From Phallusia mammillata (lineage: Eukaryota; Chordata; Ascidiacea; Phlebobranchia; Ascidiidae): a stretch of 64,000 nt of DNA. Below, one piece after another: positions 33,428 to 47,600 of the stretch. How positions within the stretch are numbered: position 1 is the stretch's first letter; every line of letters starts with the position of its first letter. The notes beneath the pieces are model-generated. The model ran no database searches and was not told where the DNA came from. It worked only from the letters and a program-made list of their open reading frames with translations. Made by a program: the position numbers and the translations under genes. The DNA lies in the NCBI GenBank assembly GCA_003260075.1, contig QLIY01000366.1, positions 1 to 64,000 of the forward strand. The letters run 5' to 3'.

Positions 33428-33545
33428 ATAACTTTCAGTTTCATAAACACAAAAAAAAGAAAGCAGGAAAAAATGTAAAAATACATTTAAGCGTTGCAGA
33501 TATTATAATCATAGCAGCCACTGGACATTATGTAATATTAGGTTG
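33428..33545. repeat. Copy of POLR3D intron sequence
   Basis: The block from ttcagtttcataaacac through catttaagcgttgcagatat to taatattaggttggtg is almost identical to about 24877-24995, which lies in the last POLR3D intron. It is a recent repeat or a misplaced read patch. Confidence 0.7.
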
Positions 33546-33873
33546 GTGTTGTGTCCAAATTAATACAGCGGGTATAGGGACAAAACACACAAATTGTCTG
33601 ATTTTTACAAACTGGTGGGCTTTAACACGAAATTGATAGGCAAAATCGAATAAAATTTTGGGTTCTAACATTTGAGCGTGATAATGCAAATATTTAAAGT
33701 TTACATGAAATATAAGCGGCAAAGTTTACATGAAAAAAGACAATTTAGCTTTTAATATTACAGTGAAATGTTAGAACCGGAAAGTTTCATTCAAAGTTTA
33801 AGCTATCCAGTTTGTAAAAAACAGACAATTTATGTGTTATTTTCCCCTACCCACTGTACCCACTCATTTTGGA

Positions 33874-34339
33874 TAGTGATGTACCGAATCGGCTAAATTT
33901 CGATTCGGCCGAAACCGAATATTCGGCGGTTTTGCCGAATAAATTCGGCCGAATCAACCGAATCATTTATGACGTCACGCGAAGTCGTACGCTACGCGTT
34001 TGACGTGAAAAATGTTTATCTACCAGGCAACCAGTGCAAAACAGTTGTGCTTCGTCCTCATTTCAGTCCTGTGGGGTTAAAATTGCCTCAAGCATGATTG
34101 GCAATCTGCCAATGAATTACGAATTTTTTTGTCCACAGTGGGAAAAACGATAATGTGTTGAAAAAGACAAAAATTGACGCGATTTTCGTTATGTTTGGGC
34201 TTTTGAAAATTGTGTGGTCCCTTAATAAGCAGAAAAGACACGTTTAACGCTTTAAATTTGTGTTCGTCAAAGATTCGGTTTCGGTCGAAACCGAATCTTT
34301 GCAAAAATGACCGATTCGGCCGAATATTCGGTAAATCTA
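33874..34339 (+). mobile_element. hAT-like MITE family A, copy 2 (466 bp)
   Basis: The best preserved copy. Left end tagtgatgtaccgaatcgg, right end cgaatattcggtaaatcta. Perfect 8-bp duplication attttgga (33866-33873 and 34340-34347). The inside carries many TTCGG/CCGAA units and a TGACGTCA. Confidence 0.9.
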
Positions 34340-34439
34340 ATTTTGGACACAAAATGGCTCCATAGGCTTTATTGCGTAACAATAGGTTGGACAACTTGTG
34401 CTTTATATAGACTTTGTAGAACACAAACTCATTGATGAA

Positions 34440-34732
34440 GGAAGAGCTACTAACACGATACCTCCTGGGTAATCCAAAAGTGCTTAATTTTTGATAGGTA
34501 GGCGTAAAGAGCTGAATTATTTATTTAGCGGCTAAAGGGGGTTGGTTTAGGATGCAAATGTTTGAAAATTTTACATTAGTAACTATTTTTTTGGGTTAGT
34601 TTTAATGAATTTTAAATGCTAATACCTTACCCGACCCTAATAGCCCCAACCGTTAACATTTTTTTGAGATATACCGTTTCAAAAATTAGGCACTTTTGGA
34701 TCACCCAGGAGGTATCGTGTTAGTAGCTCTAC
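34440..34732. mobile_element. MITE with ~50-bp inverted repeats and ~10-bp target duplication
   Basis: The left arm gagctactaacacgatacct through taatttttga is repeated in inverted form at the right end (atcgtgttagtagctc) with two differences over about 50 bp. The flanks cattgatgaa (34430-34439 and 34733-34742) are a 10-bp duplication, or 9 bp if one base belongs to the element. Long arms with 9-10-bp duplications suggest the Mutator type rather than hAT. Confidence 0.75.
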
Positions 34733-35264
34733 CATTGATGAATGTAATTTGGAATCAAATCCAATTAGCGAACTGTTTCCCTACGCAAAATTAATTTGGG
34801 TATACGGTTAGTTAATTGTTGTTTATCTTGTGTGTAAGTTTACCAGAACAGAGTTAGTTCACTACAGCAGAAAAACATTTGGCTTGACATTGCAATTTTT
34901 AAAACATTACCAAATACTTCTACCTTTATTACGCTCAGTTTGTATGGTAAAAGAGATTGGTACCAAAGACCATGTAGCCAAGTAACAAACTTGCTTTATT
35001 TGCTTCGAAACCACTAAGATATCAAAATGCATTGCATAAAACCGGATTTTGATAATTTCACGATTTAAACCCAATCAGCGAACTGTTTTGTTTTTTTCTT
35101 TTATAACTAGCTTTCATAACTGTTTTGTTTTTACCTTGTCTGAATGTTTAAACATTTTACGCATTTGCGAAGAGATCCATTTCGTATGTTAACTGGGAAA
35201 ATATGCTTTAAGCACATAAGCCAAGTCGATTCTCAAAAACGCCTGGCCGTAACATCTCTTCGTT

Positions 35265-35323
35265 ATAACCGAGTATTGCTCATTCAGCAATTTTATACTG
35301 CTGGATGAGCAATGCTCGGTTAT
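35265..35323. other. 25-bp palindrome downstream of HNF1
   Basis: Arms 35265-35289 and 35299-35323 with a 9-base loop. The only two differences between the arms are compatible with G-U pairs in RNA. It lies about 50 bases beyond the HNF1 polyadenylation signal at 35378-35373. The left arm also occurs at about 2418, so it may come from a dispersed inverted-repeat element. Confidence 0.65.
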
Positions 35324-35372
35324 ATTATGCCTGGCAGCAATAGCTTATTTAGTTTCTTCGTTATGTTTTTTC

Positions 35373-35378
35373 TTTATT
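35373..35378 (-). terminator. Polyadenylation signal AATAAA for HNF1
   Basis: AATAAA on the minus strand 330 bases past the HNF1 stop codon. It is the first canonical signal I noticed downstream. Confidence 0.5.
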
Positions 35379-35707
35379 GCCGCTAAAATCGATTTTAAAT
35401 TTCACAAACAAAAATGCAAAGATCAGAGAAATAAGAACATTCAGAAGTTAAAACAATATGTCGTGAATTTTAATTTGATTACAGCTAGGTTAGTTTGGAG
35501 ACTAAAAAACAATTTCGAATTACGTCGCAAAACCAATATTTAAAGCACAGAACCACGACAAACAACAGCTCCAGTCGCATTACTTAGTAAGACAAATGAA
35601 AACGGTAATGAATTGCCTTGCACAAAACGCAATAATATAAAAAAATTAACATTCAAGTTTGACATCACGCAGATGAAGGAACTTATCACGCTGAGATACA
35701 GACCATG

Positions 35708-38700
35708 TTAAACTGATTGTTGTTGATAGGAGGCGATAACTGGCGAACCTGAAATCAAATTGTAGTTTGAGACTCTAATAAAGAAGTAGCATTACGTAAA
35801 ACAAGAGATTAATGTATCAACAAACTAGTATTAGATTTTATATGACTTTTAAATGCTTAACAAAAAAAATGAATACTAAAAAATCGGAACAGTTTTTGGG
35901 CTTAAACTTACTGGTTATTCCATGGTTACTTGGTTCTGCTTCATTGCTTCCAGGATTGTTGACGTCACCCAGCCTCTTAACACGAAACAATTAGCAATTT
36001 TTTTAAACAAACATAAGTTATGACACACATTACGGTAAAAGATTTATTTAACTATTTCTGCAACTTCTTTTTTAAACTCAAGTGTATACCTCCTGTAGAC
36101 CATTTAGTGCGTAAGCAACTGCTCCTTGCTGGAAGGAGGGAAACTCTGGTTTGAGTTGAGTGGCCGCGTGAAAACTTTGGGTGGAAAGGTAAGGACCTGG
36201 AAGGAAAATAGTGCATGGTAAACAAATTTTGGACATAAAATTCTGCTTGTAAATCTTAACACGTTGATTGCACCATACACCCGAGACATAAACATATTAT
36301 TTTACAATTACAATTATTTTGAAGTTAATAACTTAAATAAAGCTTAAGCTACTTATTTGGGGTTAAACACACATTAATGTTTTTAGGAATAAATCTTTTA
36401 TACCTGATGTGTGGGGTTGCATATGAGCGTTAATCTGTTCGTGCACAACATGGGCTTGACCCTGGGGTTGTTTGATGGTTGTCAGTGGCGTGAACACTGG
36501 CATATGGTGCTGCGAAGTGGTCACGGTGGAAGCTGAACAGAAAGCCAAAAAAACGAATAAACTATAAATATTAAAGCTGTTACAAACAAGCTATAGCGAA
36601 TAACTAAAGATTTACATCATATTATATATTGTGTTTAAAATACTACTACGGTTTCAACAGAATACACTTTGCCAGATTTGCATGGGCATTTATACCGATT
36701 GAACCAGTTTTTAATTTGTTTCTGTTTTGTAAGTAGCTATAACAAGAAAGGGAATCGGCTATGATTGAGTATACAGTTAGCACGTATAAGTGTAAGGAGG
36801 CACTTATCACTGGAATCATACCGGAATGGTTTTGAGTAACTTTTAAATCCAGTAAGAAACAAAACGCCAATTGCGAACAGTGTGAAATAACTCACGTATT
36901 AGTCCAGCCGACAGTAACAGGCCTTGGGGCAAAGTTGTGTTCATCTGAACAGTTTCAAGCACGTTTCCTTCACCGTTCTGTATTGCCGGGTGTTGGTGGA
37001 GCAGGGAAGTATTAACAATGGGTGAAAGGGTATTCACCGAAGGGAGACCACCGTAGTTGGTAGCCTGAAAAACAAAACACCACTGAAACTTGCGCAACTT
37101 TTCTTTGTTTTCTACATACTGTCTCTCATAAAAGATTATGTAAGTTGCCCAAAGGCCAGCATATGATAGAAGCAAATTGAGGGTAATGAATTGTGGAAAC
37201 AGTTACTAGACGACGTGGTACGTTTTGAAAAAAATTGATAGAGAAAAACTTACCATGCCTGGAACAGTTTATAAATGAAAAAAGTTTGTTCAAGGAGATT
37301 GCCTCTTGATAAAGCAATTTTAAACGATCGTGTACAGCGGGATTCAAACCGTTTTTGTTTGTGCTTTCAGTCGTAAATATGTTGTTTTATACAAAAAAGA
37401 GTTTAAATACACGTGTGCATGTGGGCACTGTTTAGGTTACGATAAAACTTATGAGCAAACGAGGTGCTTATTACGCACCTTCACAGATTGAGCATTGCTT
37501 AGTCGAGTAAACATGTAAGCGTCACGTGATCTCGATTCCTCTAAGCCGGGATGAAGATTAGTAAATGAGGACGATGAAACTGAAATATATAAAGGACAGA
37601 TTTACATGAGGTCTGGGCAATATACATTCTTATCTGTGTTTAAGTGTTTGATTACATAGTGTTTGTTGTTCTTGTGATGCACACTTTGTTTACTATTTTT
37701 TACCATGTATATGAACGATTGGTATATCTAGTGGAGTATTGAATTCGTAAGGGTGATGAAATTCAGACATCTTTACAATTTGTTTTAGACTACTAACCAT
37801 GGGATCATTTTCGGGATTTTTTTAACAACTGGTTCTTGCAACTTATTTTTTCGACATGTTTTTCAAACACCTGTGCAAGCGGACTAAACTATATACAGTT
37901 GCATGCAGTTATTATGCATTAACTGCATGGGTTGTAATGTTGACCGGTTTAGGCTTTACACAAAAAACAAACGTTTGGGTCATGCAAGATGTTAACAATT
38001 TGTTCTATTTGTAACAGTCATCATGGCCCGAAAGTATAGAACCTTGTGGTTTTACAAAATATAGCGCTTCTTAACGCAAAGACGCCTGGAGTTCTTTGTC
38101 TTTGTTTTCCGCTGTCTGTAAGGTTCATACCTGGTAAATTTTGCATGTGACCTGCTGATGTTGGCAGACGCGTTTCGTCACGTGAATAGGGGCGTGTCCG
38201 ATGACGTTTACCCTCCTTCGCACCATTCGAAGCTATGCGAGTGTTGTCGGATGTGCGGACGGCGATTGCCAAGTTGTGTTGATCGGGAATAGTGTGAGTT
38301 ACGTGGATTTTAGCTGTGCTGCTGCTGTCACCGGATATATTGCGTGGCTTCATGTACTCCGCTGAAAAAACACAAATATTTAAGTTTTGACTAACCAGTG
38401 ACTTCTTAAACCAACTATTTTTACAGCAGCAGAATGTCAAAAAACTCAAAAGTTGTTGAAAGAAAGTTGTTTACAGTTTACCACCCTGATGGATGAGACT
38501 CCTTTTGCTTTTGATTACGCATTTAAGGAACATAATTAAACATGCAAGTTTCCCTAATCAAAACCGCTTCACACTGCTGGTGTCAGACCTGGACATAATT
38601 AAGGTCATACAATCAAACCACATTAAGATTATCGACACAAAATAAATGCATTCAACCATAGGTTGCAGAGTTCAATTAATCCTTGGTCCTTCCATTGAAA

Positions 38701-41512
38701 ACAAAATTTAAATGCAAAACAAGCTTTTCTTGGTTTTTACTTACTTTTTGGAAAATCGTCTCCAATCACCTTGACTTTGGGTGGGGGAGGTCCCTGAGTT
38801 GAATCCGGCGACATTCGGCTGCTCTGAGACGACAAGTCGATGTCCTTGGCAAAAAATTTCAAAGTTCTAGTAAAAAATTATCGGTAATTTCTTGGGTGAC
38901 AAAAGTTCTTACTTGGTATGTTGAATCTAAAGCAAGTTTGTGCTTGAAAGCATCTTCTTTACGGCGGTTTGCAAACCAATTGTACACGCGGACCTGCAGA
39001 CAATAGTTTCATCACTTTTAAATGCTTTGTAAGATTAAAAAAGCATTCCAGCCAAAAACATTACACAATTTGACATTTAAACTCAACTATGTCATATGTC
39101 TGTTTGGGCAAAAACAACAAAACATTCTATCGTATTGACAGATTGGGTTTCTCACATACATAATTCTACCGAATCAGGCGGTCACCAAGCATTCACCATA
39201 TGACAGGGTGTATGCTAGAAAAATCTAGACTGCGGTGGGATTCGAACCCACGACAGGAGTCTTTCCTGGACTATACCAACTGAGCTACACAGGTTCCTAA
39301 AAAATATTGTGTCACAACACATGTAGCAGATATGTGCCTCAGTTACCTCTGTCACTAGATTTGACCCCAGTCCGCTTGCATGTGACGGTGATACACCTCT
39401 CTGGCGACACTCAGCGGTGTTGCATTCTTGTACGAGGGATTCACGTTCCTCTTTGGTTGGGTTTCGTTGCCGTTGATAAGCGTCGTACAGGATTGTCTGG
39501 AAATTAGTTCACATTTTTGGTACAGCTTACTTAAAAAAAGAGGTAAATACGAAAATTGCCAATGAAACGTACACATTTTACTGCTCAGACGTTTCGAAAA
39601 AAACTATTGTCATATTCCTAAAATAGTGCACATTCATCTGCTCAAAAGAAAAGTGGTTTACGGGTCAAGTTGTAAATTTAAACTAGATATTGCCTATCAG
39701 GAAAGACCTTAAAAAGGCTTCACTAAAAACGAATTGCCAACAATGTAGAACATACGTAGCCATTTTACGACAAAAACGATTGTCATATCACTGAAATGGT
39801 GCACAAGCAAACACAAACGAATTTATATTTTCGGAAATAAAAGTGATGTACGAATTTAAACCAGATATTGCCTAAAAGCCCTTAAAAAGCAGTGAAAGAA
39901 AAAAACGTCACTTTTGTATAAGAAACACATTGACAAGTTGACAAATGGGTTTATACATATCAATGCAGATGGACATCACATAAAAACGCGTGTATGTAAA
40001 AGCAATTTGCACCGTACGGTTTCTGTGTGACAATTTTTACCTGTGAAGCTGGGCCCCATTTGAACCTATTCCTTCTTGCTCTCGGGCCCACTCTAGCGGC
40101 CTCTTCAACTTGTTCAGCTCCCATTCCAGTTTCAGCAATTCGAAATTCTAAATGAAAAGTTTTTTTTAATATTAGCAACTACACACGCAATAAAATTTGA
40201 AAATTACAAAATGACAGGGTTTTTATTATCTGAAAAGCAATTTTTGTTCTACAGTCTTTGTTATATTTAAGAGACGAACTAAGCATACAATAGTTAAATG
40301 TTAGTGTCGAGCTGCGAACTAATTGTGTTAAAACTTATATAGAAGACAAAAAATATCACAAAGAATCAAATTTAAGTCCTATTCTCACGAGTGTTGACTT
40401 CGTCTTGTTTTTTCGTCCACCAAGCGTAAAGTAAACATCTCTTTTGGTTTTTCATCGGAGTTCCTTTGTTTAAATGCTGAGACAAATGACTCTGATTCAA
40501 CCCTAAAAAAACAGTTTCATTTAAAACTCAGAAATAAGTAATTGCGCATTGCTAAAGCGCTGATGTACGTAATTTCGATACTAATGGCATTTTATTTACA
40601 AAAAGGGCTACTTCTTTTCTGTTAATAATTGGCTGTAAAATATTAAAACTCATGAACACGTTTCCAAATTATGGCGGCAATAGGGTGGTAAGTAAAGTAA
40701 AATATTTCCGAAAACAATTCTAACGAACGTGCCACTGTATAAAACACGTATTTGTGTAAAAATGGAGCAACAGTGTTCGTAACACTGTATGCTGTGCCAG
40801 TTTGGCTGCAGGATGCAATTTGTACTTGGTAAAACTAGCGTTTTTGACTTTAAATATTATTTGTATATTTTGATCGCACTGCGTCACTTGTTTAAAATAT
40901 AAGTTTTAATCCGTACCAGTGCAGTCGACCACCTCTCTCTGTGGGATGTTGTGTTGTCCCATGTATTTCTTGATGTGCTTTGCAGCCTTCCATGGGTCAG
41001 CTCTAATAAAAAAACGTACTTGAATTAAAGTAAATTTATTTTCAAATCAAATTTACACAATTCTCTAGGTTTATGTTTAGGCGATGTGTTGTTTAGTTAT
41101 GTGTGAAAGCACGTTTCTGCGTGTAATCGCAATAACTTGGCACGAAAGGGCACATTTTGCAAAAAGTAAAAATTTTCCTAAATATGTTACTGATGTTATA
41201 GGTCACCCGCCACCCTAGTTGTAAAAACACAAAGTCATGTAAAAGATTCCAAAAGAATTTTAACGAAACCTACAAACTAAGCGTAATATCGTTGTCTCAA
41301 ATTAATTATTTTTTCTTATGATGAAGTCACACATCTACTTACATTGTAAGAAAGTGTTGCACGCCCCAAGTGGTTTGAGATAAAAAGAAAAGAAAAAATG
41401 CTTCTTTGTGACAGAAATATTTTTTCAGTCAGGTTTATTAGATTTACCAGAGATTTTAAATTGCATTTTGGCACTTTGATCTTGCACAACCTTGAAGCAA
41501 ATAGTAGTGCTA

Positions 41513-41604
<92 letters not shown>

Positions 41605-44600
41605 TATTGATGGTTTTATTAGTACTGCAAAAACTGTCAGTTTTATTCTATGTACTATGGCAGGTCAAATTGCAAGCTATGCGAAACGCCAATAGCAAAT
41701 AAATTTCAAACAGAGTATTTTACGCGCAAAACCGAACGAAAGTTTATGGCTTGAAACGTCTACAGTTGCGATGCGATAGGAAGGGAAGAGTTACATTTCA
41801 TATCCCTGGTACGCGAACACATGTTTGTTTCCAGGTAAATGATTAATCGGACTGCGTCCGTGTTTGCTGTGTCATGAAGTGACACGACATCAAGTCACCA
41901 AATATTCAATGTGCTCTAAAACAGGCAAGAACCCACTTCGAACGCTGGCTCTTAGAACACTAAGAAATATGACCTGTTGCTGCTCTTAACTGTAAAATCT
42001 TAAGAACTAAATAACCTGTTACAATTATATCGTCTCTTGTGTCTTATGGTTTCAATACATCAGTAAAACCGCCATTATAAAAATGGCGACTTTTTAAGAT
42101 TTTTCAGTGAAACGGTAGTCCACAAAAAAAATTTAGAACATAGGCGCGCTTAGTCGAATTTTCTACAAATTTAGACTTTCATGTCTATCAGAAAGGACTA
42201 CCAAAATGTTATGCGAAACAGGGATTTTTTGTTGTTGACTTTACAAAGCTTGTTGCACAAATTTCCATAAAATAACTAATTTGACAATTTCCTAAATTTG
42301 GTGACAAAAAACAGCACCAACAATTCATTTTAATCAGCGTACTTTGACGGAAGTTTCGCCTACGATAAATTTGCAGACAAAATGGAACCGCGAAAAACAA
42401 CGACTTCGGACATCATTGCAATAATATTATCCGACATTCAGAACCTTCCTATAGCTCGTCTGCACTGCTAATGCGTGGATGTGGCGTCGACTCCACAAGG
42501 AAACTAAACGGAATTTTCAGCAAATCATTTACTATTTTGTTTTACAGTTTGGACAGACTCGCTTCTACGTATCGTTAATATTTCACTGAAGCCGGATTCG
42601 CGATTGGGATCTTCTGGTAAATTTTAACAGAACGACAACGATAGGACTTCTGCGGTCGAACCAAGACCCAATCGTATTTACATTTCCAAACGATAAGAAG
42701 TCCATACAAATAACCAACGTTGGAAGCGAATTGTGGATCTAGGTATTGCAATCAACGTCTTATAATTTTGTCTTATAGTTAATAACCGTTTAAAGTATTG
42801 CAAACGACTAAAAGTGTATTGCAGTTTATTGCGAACGCCGGTAAAATAAATGACTTATAAACTGGCGTAAATTGTTAACCGATTTTGTAAACAAGGTGCC
42901 CTTAAAATATCTTCAAGATGTCATTTTGGAAACCTTTAAATATTAAAAAAAAAATCTTGTTATAATTTGTCTACAATTGAAGTGGCGGACTATCGGCTGA
43001 AAATGACAAACGGTGCAACTAAAGACAAGTTGCCGAAAAATACAGGCATTTCTCATCACTAAATTATAAACGGAGACACCAAAATTGTCAAAGTAAACTT
43101 ACTTTTATATTTCATTGTGTGTTGTTTGTGTCACAAAGTGTCGAATGAGTGTTTCATTGCATCATGACTTTCCACCAGAGAAAAATATTTAAACACGTGA
43201 ACGGAAGGGGCGTGGTGGGAAATTTTGAGTTGCTCAAATTAAAAATAGCGACGTGACTTGAACTTTGTGCGCAATGGTTGGGCGAAGACCCGGTCTACGA
43301 ACGAACGGCGGTTGTTCGGCAAACCTCCACTAAAGTTAATGGGGCAGAGCAAACACAAGCCGGAACAACGGCCTTGTTTGCCGAAGTCTACCCCTTTAGG
43401 ACGGTAAACACCGGCGTTATCGGAAAACGTAGGTTAGACGCTGCAACGAGGTAAGCTATCACATTGGTACACAAACCCGAGTGTTGGATTTATATGCTTC
43501 GAAGGGTTTGCACGCAAGCATATAATGCATGGCAAACATATTTGTGCGCTGATGTTATAACACTTGCAAATAGTTGCAAGGCCTTATTAGGGCTGAATAA
43601 CTTTGCCCGAAATCCTCTAATCTGTAATGTTTTGGAGTAAACATACATTAAACTGATTAGTCATGCAACAACACGTTTATAGCACATAGATATTCTAATA
43701 AACCATACTTTATAGATACTTGTTTATTTTCGCTGTATTGTTCACCTGGCGTAATAAATATGGAAAAAAATGAAGTTTTAACCAATATTTTGCCTTAATA
43801 AAAATTGGAAGACTTATCGTTAAAAAACTTTTATATTTGCAGGTTTATTGTTTGTGTAAAGTTTTACAGATCGACTCTTGTTAGCCCTGAAGAAATGCAA
43901 CATAGTTGATTTATAAAGGGTTTTACCCATGACTTTAACCAAGTTTGCCTTCAATAAAACCATTGGCAAGTTGTAAGTTATAAGCTTATATGTGACTTAA
44001 AACTTGTATTCGTTTAAAACAGCGGTCATAACCCGGGCTAAAATTCTCGCTTGCTTTGGATTTCGTAAGCCATATGGACTAAAATGTTTTCCCGAAGCAA
44101 CGATGTTCAGTTTGCGGCATTAAATATCGGCGTTGGCAATTTACTATGCAATCAGTAATCGAACCGGAGGTCGTGTACCTTTTACGAACGCCCACGAAGC
44201 GATAACAACGAAAATCGAGGCAAACGCGCTATTCTGTTTGCCCTTCGAAGTGCAAACAACGTTCCCAGATATTTTGTTTGACAGCATGACGAAAGCGTTA
44301 CCGACAAAAGGCTAAAAATCTGATAAAGCGAGCTATTGCCTCAATACAAAAGCCCAATGTGACCCGCCGGCCTTTAGCTTTAGCTTTGGTATTACGTAAT
44401 ACGATCAACTAAACAGTTTAGATTTGGGTGTGCCCTACCCTTACGCAAACCTTTAAGTACAATTTTGGAAAATAAAACCTTCTTCAAGCACTAGAAATGC
44501 TAGAATGCGGAAAAGATCAAACACCAACATAAATGTATTACTTATGTTAAGCTGTCAAATGGGTCAACACGTTTTTATTACAATGCCTTCAATTTCTAGC

Positions 44601-47600
44601 CGTCAAACATGACATTTCCTTTACCTTTTTGAGACCAGAGCAGTATCCTAAAGCTTCTTGAATCACGCCTTCATACTGGTTTGGCATATAATACACGACT
44701 TCTACATCACGCGATCTTGTCTGTAGTTGCAACACTTACATCTCTCATTTAACAAAATGTTTTACTTTATCCTAATCGTTTAGGTCCAAAACATATTGAT
44801 ATTTTAGGCACTCGTTCAGGAGGCATAATCAAAATTTCTGTTCATAAGAATCAGTTTTCATTTCCACAAACGCTTCAAGCAACTCCAACCATCAACTAAA
44901 CCATTCCAAAGGTGCCTGAATTCGAAAAGTCAGTTAGTCATTAATATGATTTCCTTTGTTGCTAAAACGGAGGTGGTCCTAGTAGCGTTGTAAGGCGTAA
45001 TAGCGGGTTAATTTTTAGCCGGGAAACGTATTCTATTGTGAAGTCGTGAACACCGAGACGAGGACGACGCCATTCATTCACAAGCGTCAGTCCGTTAATA
45101 CTTAACATATCAAGTCTGAAGACGCCGGAGCCCTTATCATTGCCTTGTGACCATTTGAAAGCCTGATGCCGCATGTGATGAATGAATAGACCGACGTGGA
45201 ATAGTCAAAGATTTACGTGAGAGGATACGGGCTAATGATCTACTGGGAGTTGTACACGCATTACTACGATGAATGAATGAGTGAGTGAATGAATGAAGAC
45301 GGCTGGCGAAAGTTAAAGATGCGATTCAGATTCGTTCAAATACAGCTGAGGGAGGTGCGGGTTAAAAATTACCTTACCAGGCGGACACAACCAGACTGAC
45401 AACAAAACTAAAGGCGCGTCGAATCAAAACAGGGAAAGACCCCCAGTGATTGTCACGCGTTTCCTTCTGATTTTGTGGTTTAAATTACAAACAAAAAGTT
45501 TTGACCACAATTTAAGAATCAAATCATTGTATGGCAATGTCAGATTGTTGATTAGTTTGGTTTTAAGTAAAATTAACGATTTTAAAGTATTAAATTTAAT
45601 CATTTCTATTTGCATAAATAAATTAGAACTCTTAACACTTACTTCAGTAACTCATCAATCTTCTTTCTTCTGTGTTCATTCCCTGGAGTTCCGTTGATAA
45701 TATCTTCAATGCATTTTTCCGGAGCGTGCTGGACACCATCAAATCCGTCCTGCTCCATTTCATCTCTCTTCTCCGTCTCTCTCTTCCTTTCCCGCATATG
45801 TGTTCCTCCTCCCGTCCCTCTTCTCATGTGATGCTGCTGATCGGGATGCGGACGTCCACCAGATCCTCCAGAAGGAGCGTAAGGATCGCTTGGTACCTCA
45901 GTTTTTGGGATTTGCGGAAGAGTCATTTGATGAACGGGTCCGTGCATTCCTTGCATTTGACTTGGGTCTTGTTGGGCATCAATAGACCCGTTTGGGTAAA
46001 TGAACAAGCCTCTCGTATGTTGATCGTACTGCTGGATCACCTCTTGTGATACGTCGATGCCTTGCGACTGCGCTTGAGCAAGAAGATCTGTGTCGAGTGT
46101 CTGCAGCTGGATGTGTTGGTACTGGTCGATGCCGTTAGGTCTATGGTGCACAACGTGAGATTGTTGAACTATTCCACGTTCGACGCTGTTCACTAAAGTA
46201 TGATCATGTGGGAAATGAGAGATATAAGCTTGTGACTGTGTGGTTGTAGCGGTAGATACAGATTCACGGTTGTCGGTTGATGGCATTCCTGAATCGTTAT
46301 CAGTCACAGATGCAGTGTAGCCGTTTAGCACCGAAGTGGCGAGCGAGTTATTGTTCACAGACGAATAATATTGCGACAAATCCTGGCTGTTGTACTCAGT
46401 TGCGCTGGTCTGGCTGTTACTTGTAATCACAGGGGGCGGTGGTAACACACCAAGGTTGAAACCATTTTCGTTTGTTTGCTGATCACTGTGCATCATCTGT
46501 CCGTGATATTGCTCCTCAGTAAGTTGCTGTTTTACATCGCTGTATTGCGTGTTACTTTGTAAAGCTGCTTCAGCCTCGTTGGACGTCGCCACTTCGACGC
46601 GTGACATCGAGTCCATGTTTTGAATTCTGCCCATGGCGGCTTCTGCGTTCTCTTGACCGAAGAATACCGATTCCTGTTGGCAATGCTGACTATCTGTTCC
46701 ATCTTGGTTGTAGCTATTTGTGGAAAGTTTACGTTGTTGTAAGTTTCCATCCTCATAGCTCTGAGCTTGGTTGTAAATATTCTGTTCGTGTATGGGCTGT
46801 GGTAAGGCTGCAAAAGAGCCGCCAGACAAGTTTGTTTCCGACAGTTTATTCTCACTTGATGATGTTTCCCCACCGCTGACAAATGACGACTGTGGATTGC
46901 TTTCATTTTGAAATTGCTTTGAATCGTTGTTGTTCAACGGAGAAGCTCTACAGCAACAAAAATTTATACTGATGTTGTCTTGCAGTGATATTAGGCTTTC
47001 GTATTTTGTTTATTTATTTTTTACTTTACTCTCCAGAAACACCAACACCAACGTTAAAATTAAACAAACCGTCAATAGAAAACCAGCTTTGCACGAAAAG
47101 CACATTTAGTAGCGGCTTAAGCACCTTCTTTGCAGCAAGTGCGTTCTAATCCTGAAAGCAAAGCGCACTATGCTGCAAGCGTTTTTTTGAAAAAAACGCC
47201 GCGTTTTTACCCGAGGTTCGCTAAAACAGTGGCTTGCTACTTGAGGCAGATTATTTTGTAAGCCGTATTTGATTGTCAAGCATGTGTACCTTATGCAGGG
47301 CTTTTAACCCATTTTTCGCTGACATCTTTCAATATATTTATCATTTAGTTGCAAGCAGAACTGCCTATAGCAGAGGACCAAAATCTTACCTTAAAGTATC
47401 AACATTCAAAGTCTGGGTGCTTCTAGATTTTGTCTCAGGTTTTACATTGATTCCAACACTGGTATTGTTTAGGCCTTTCTTGTGTTCTACTTCACCGCAC
47501 ACTGGCTCCGTGCTCCGTTCCTTAACCTCATTGGATTTGCTTGTCAAGTCCTTTCTCTCACCCAGTTTGGAAGAGGGATCGGCTGCAAGTTCCTTAGAGC

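Noticed and set aside
39229..39298. Functional tRNA gene
   Set aside because: The boxes are good but the acceptor and D stems pair poorly, and the sequence continues into a tail shared with another locus, so it is a SINE.
41398..41695. Two plus frames with about 28 prolines
   Set aside because: They are produced by the 88-C run; no domain on either side.
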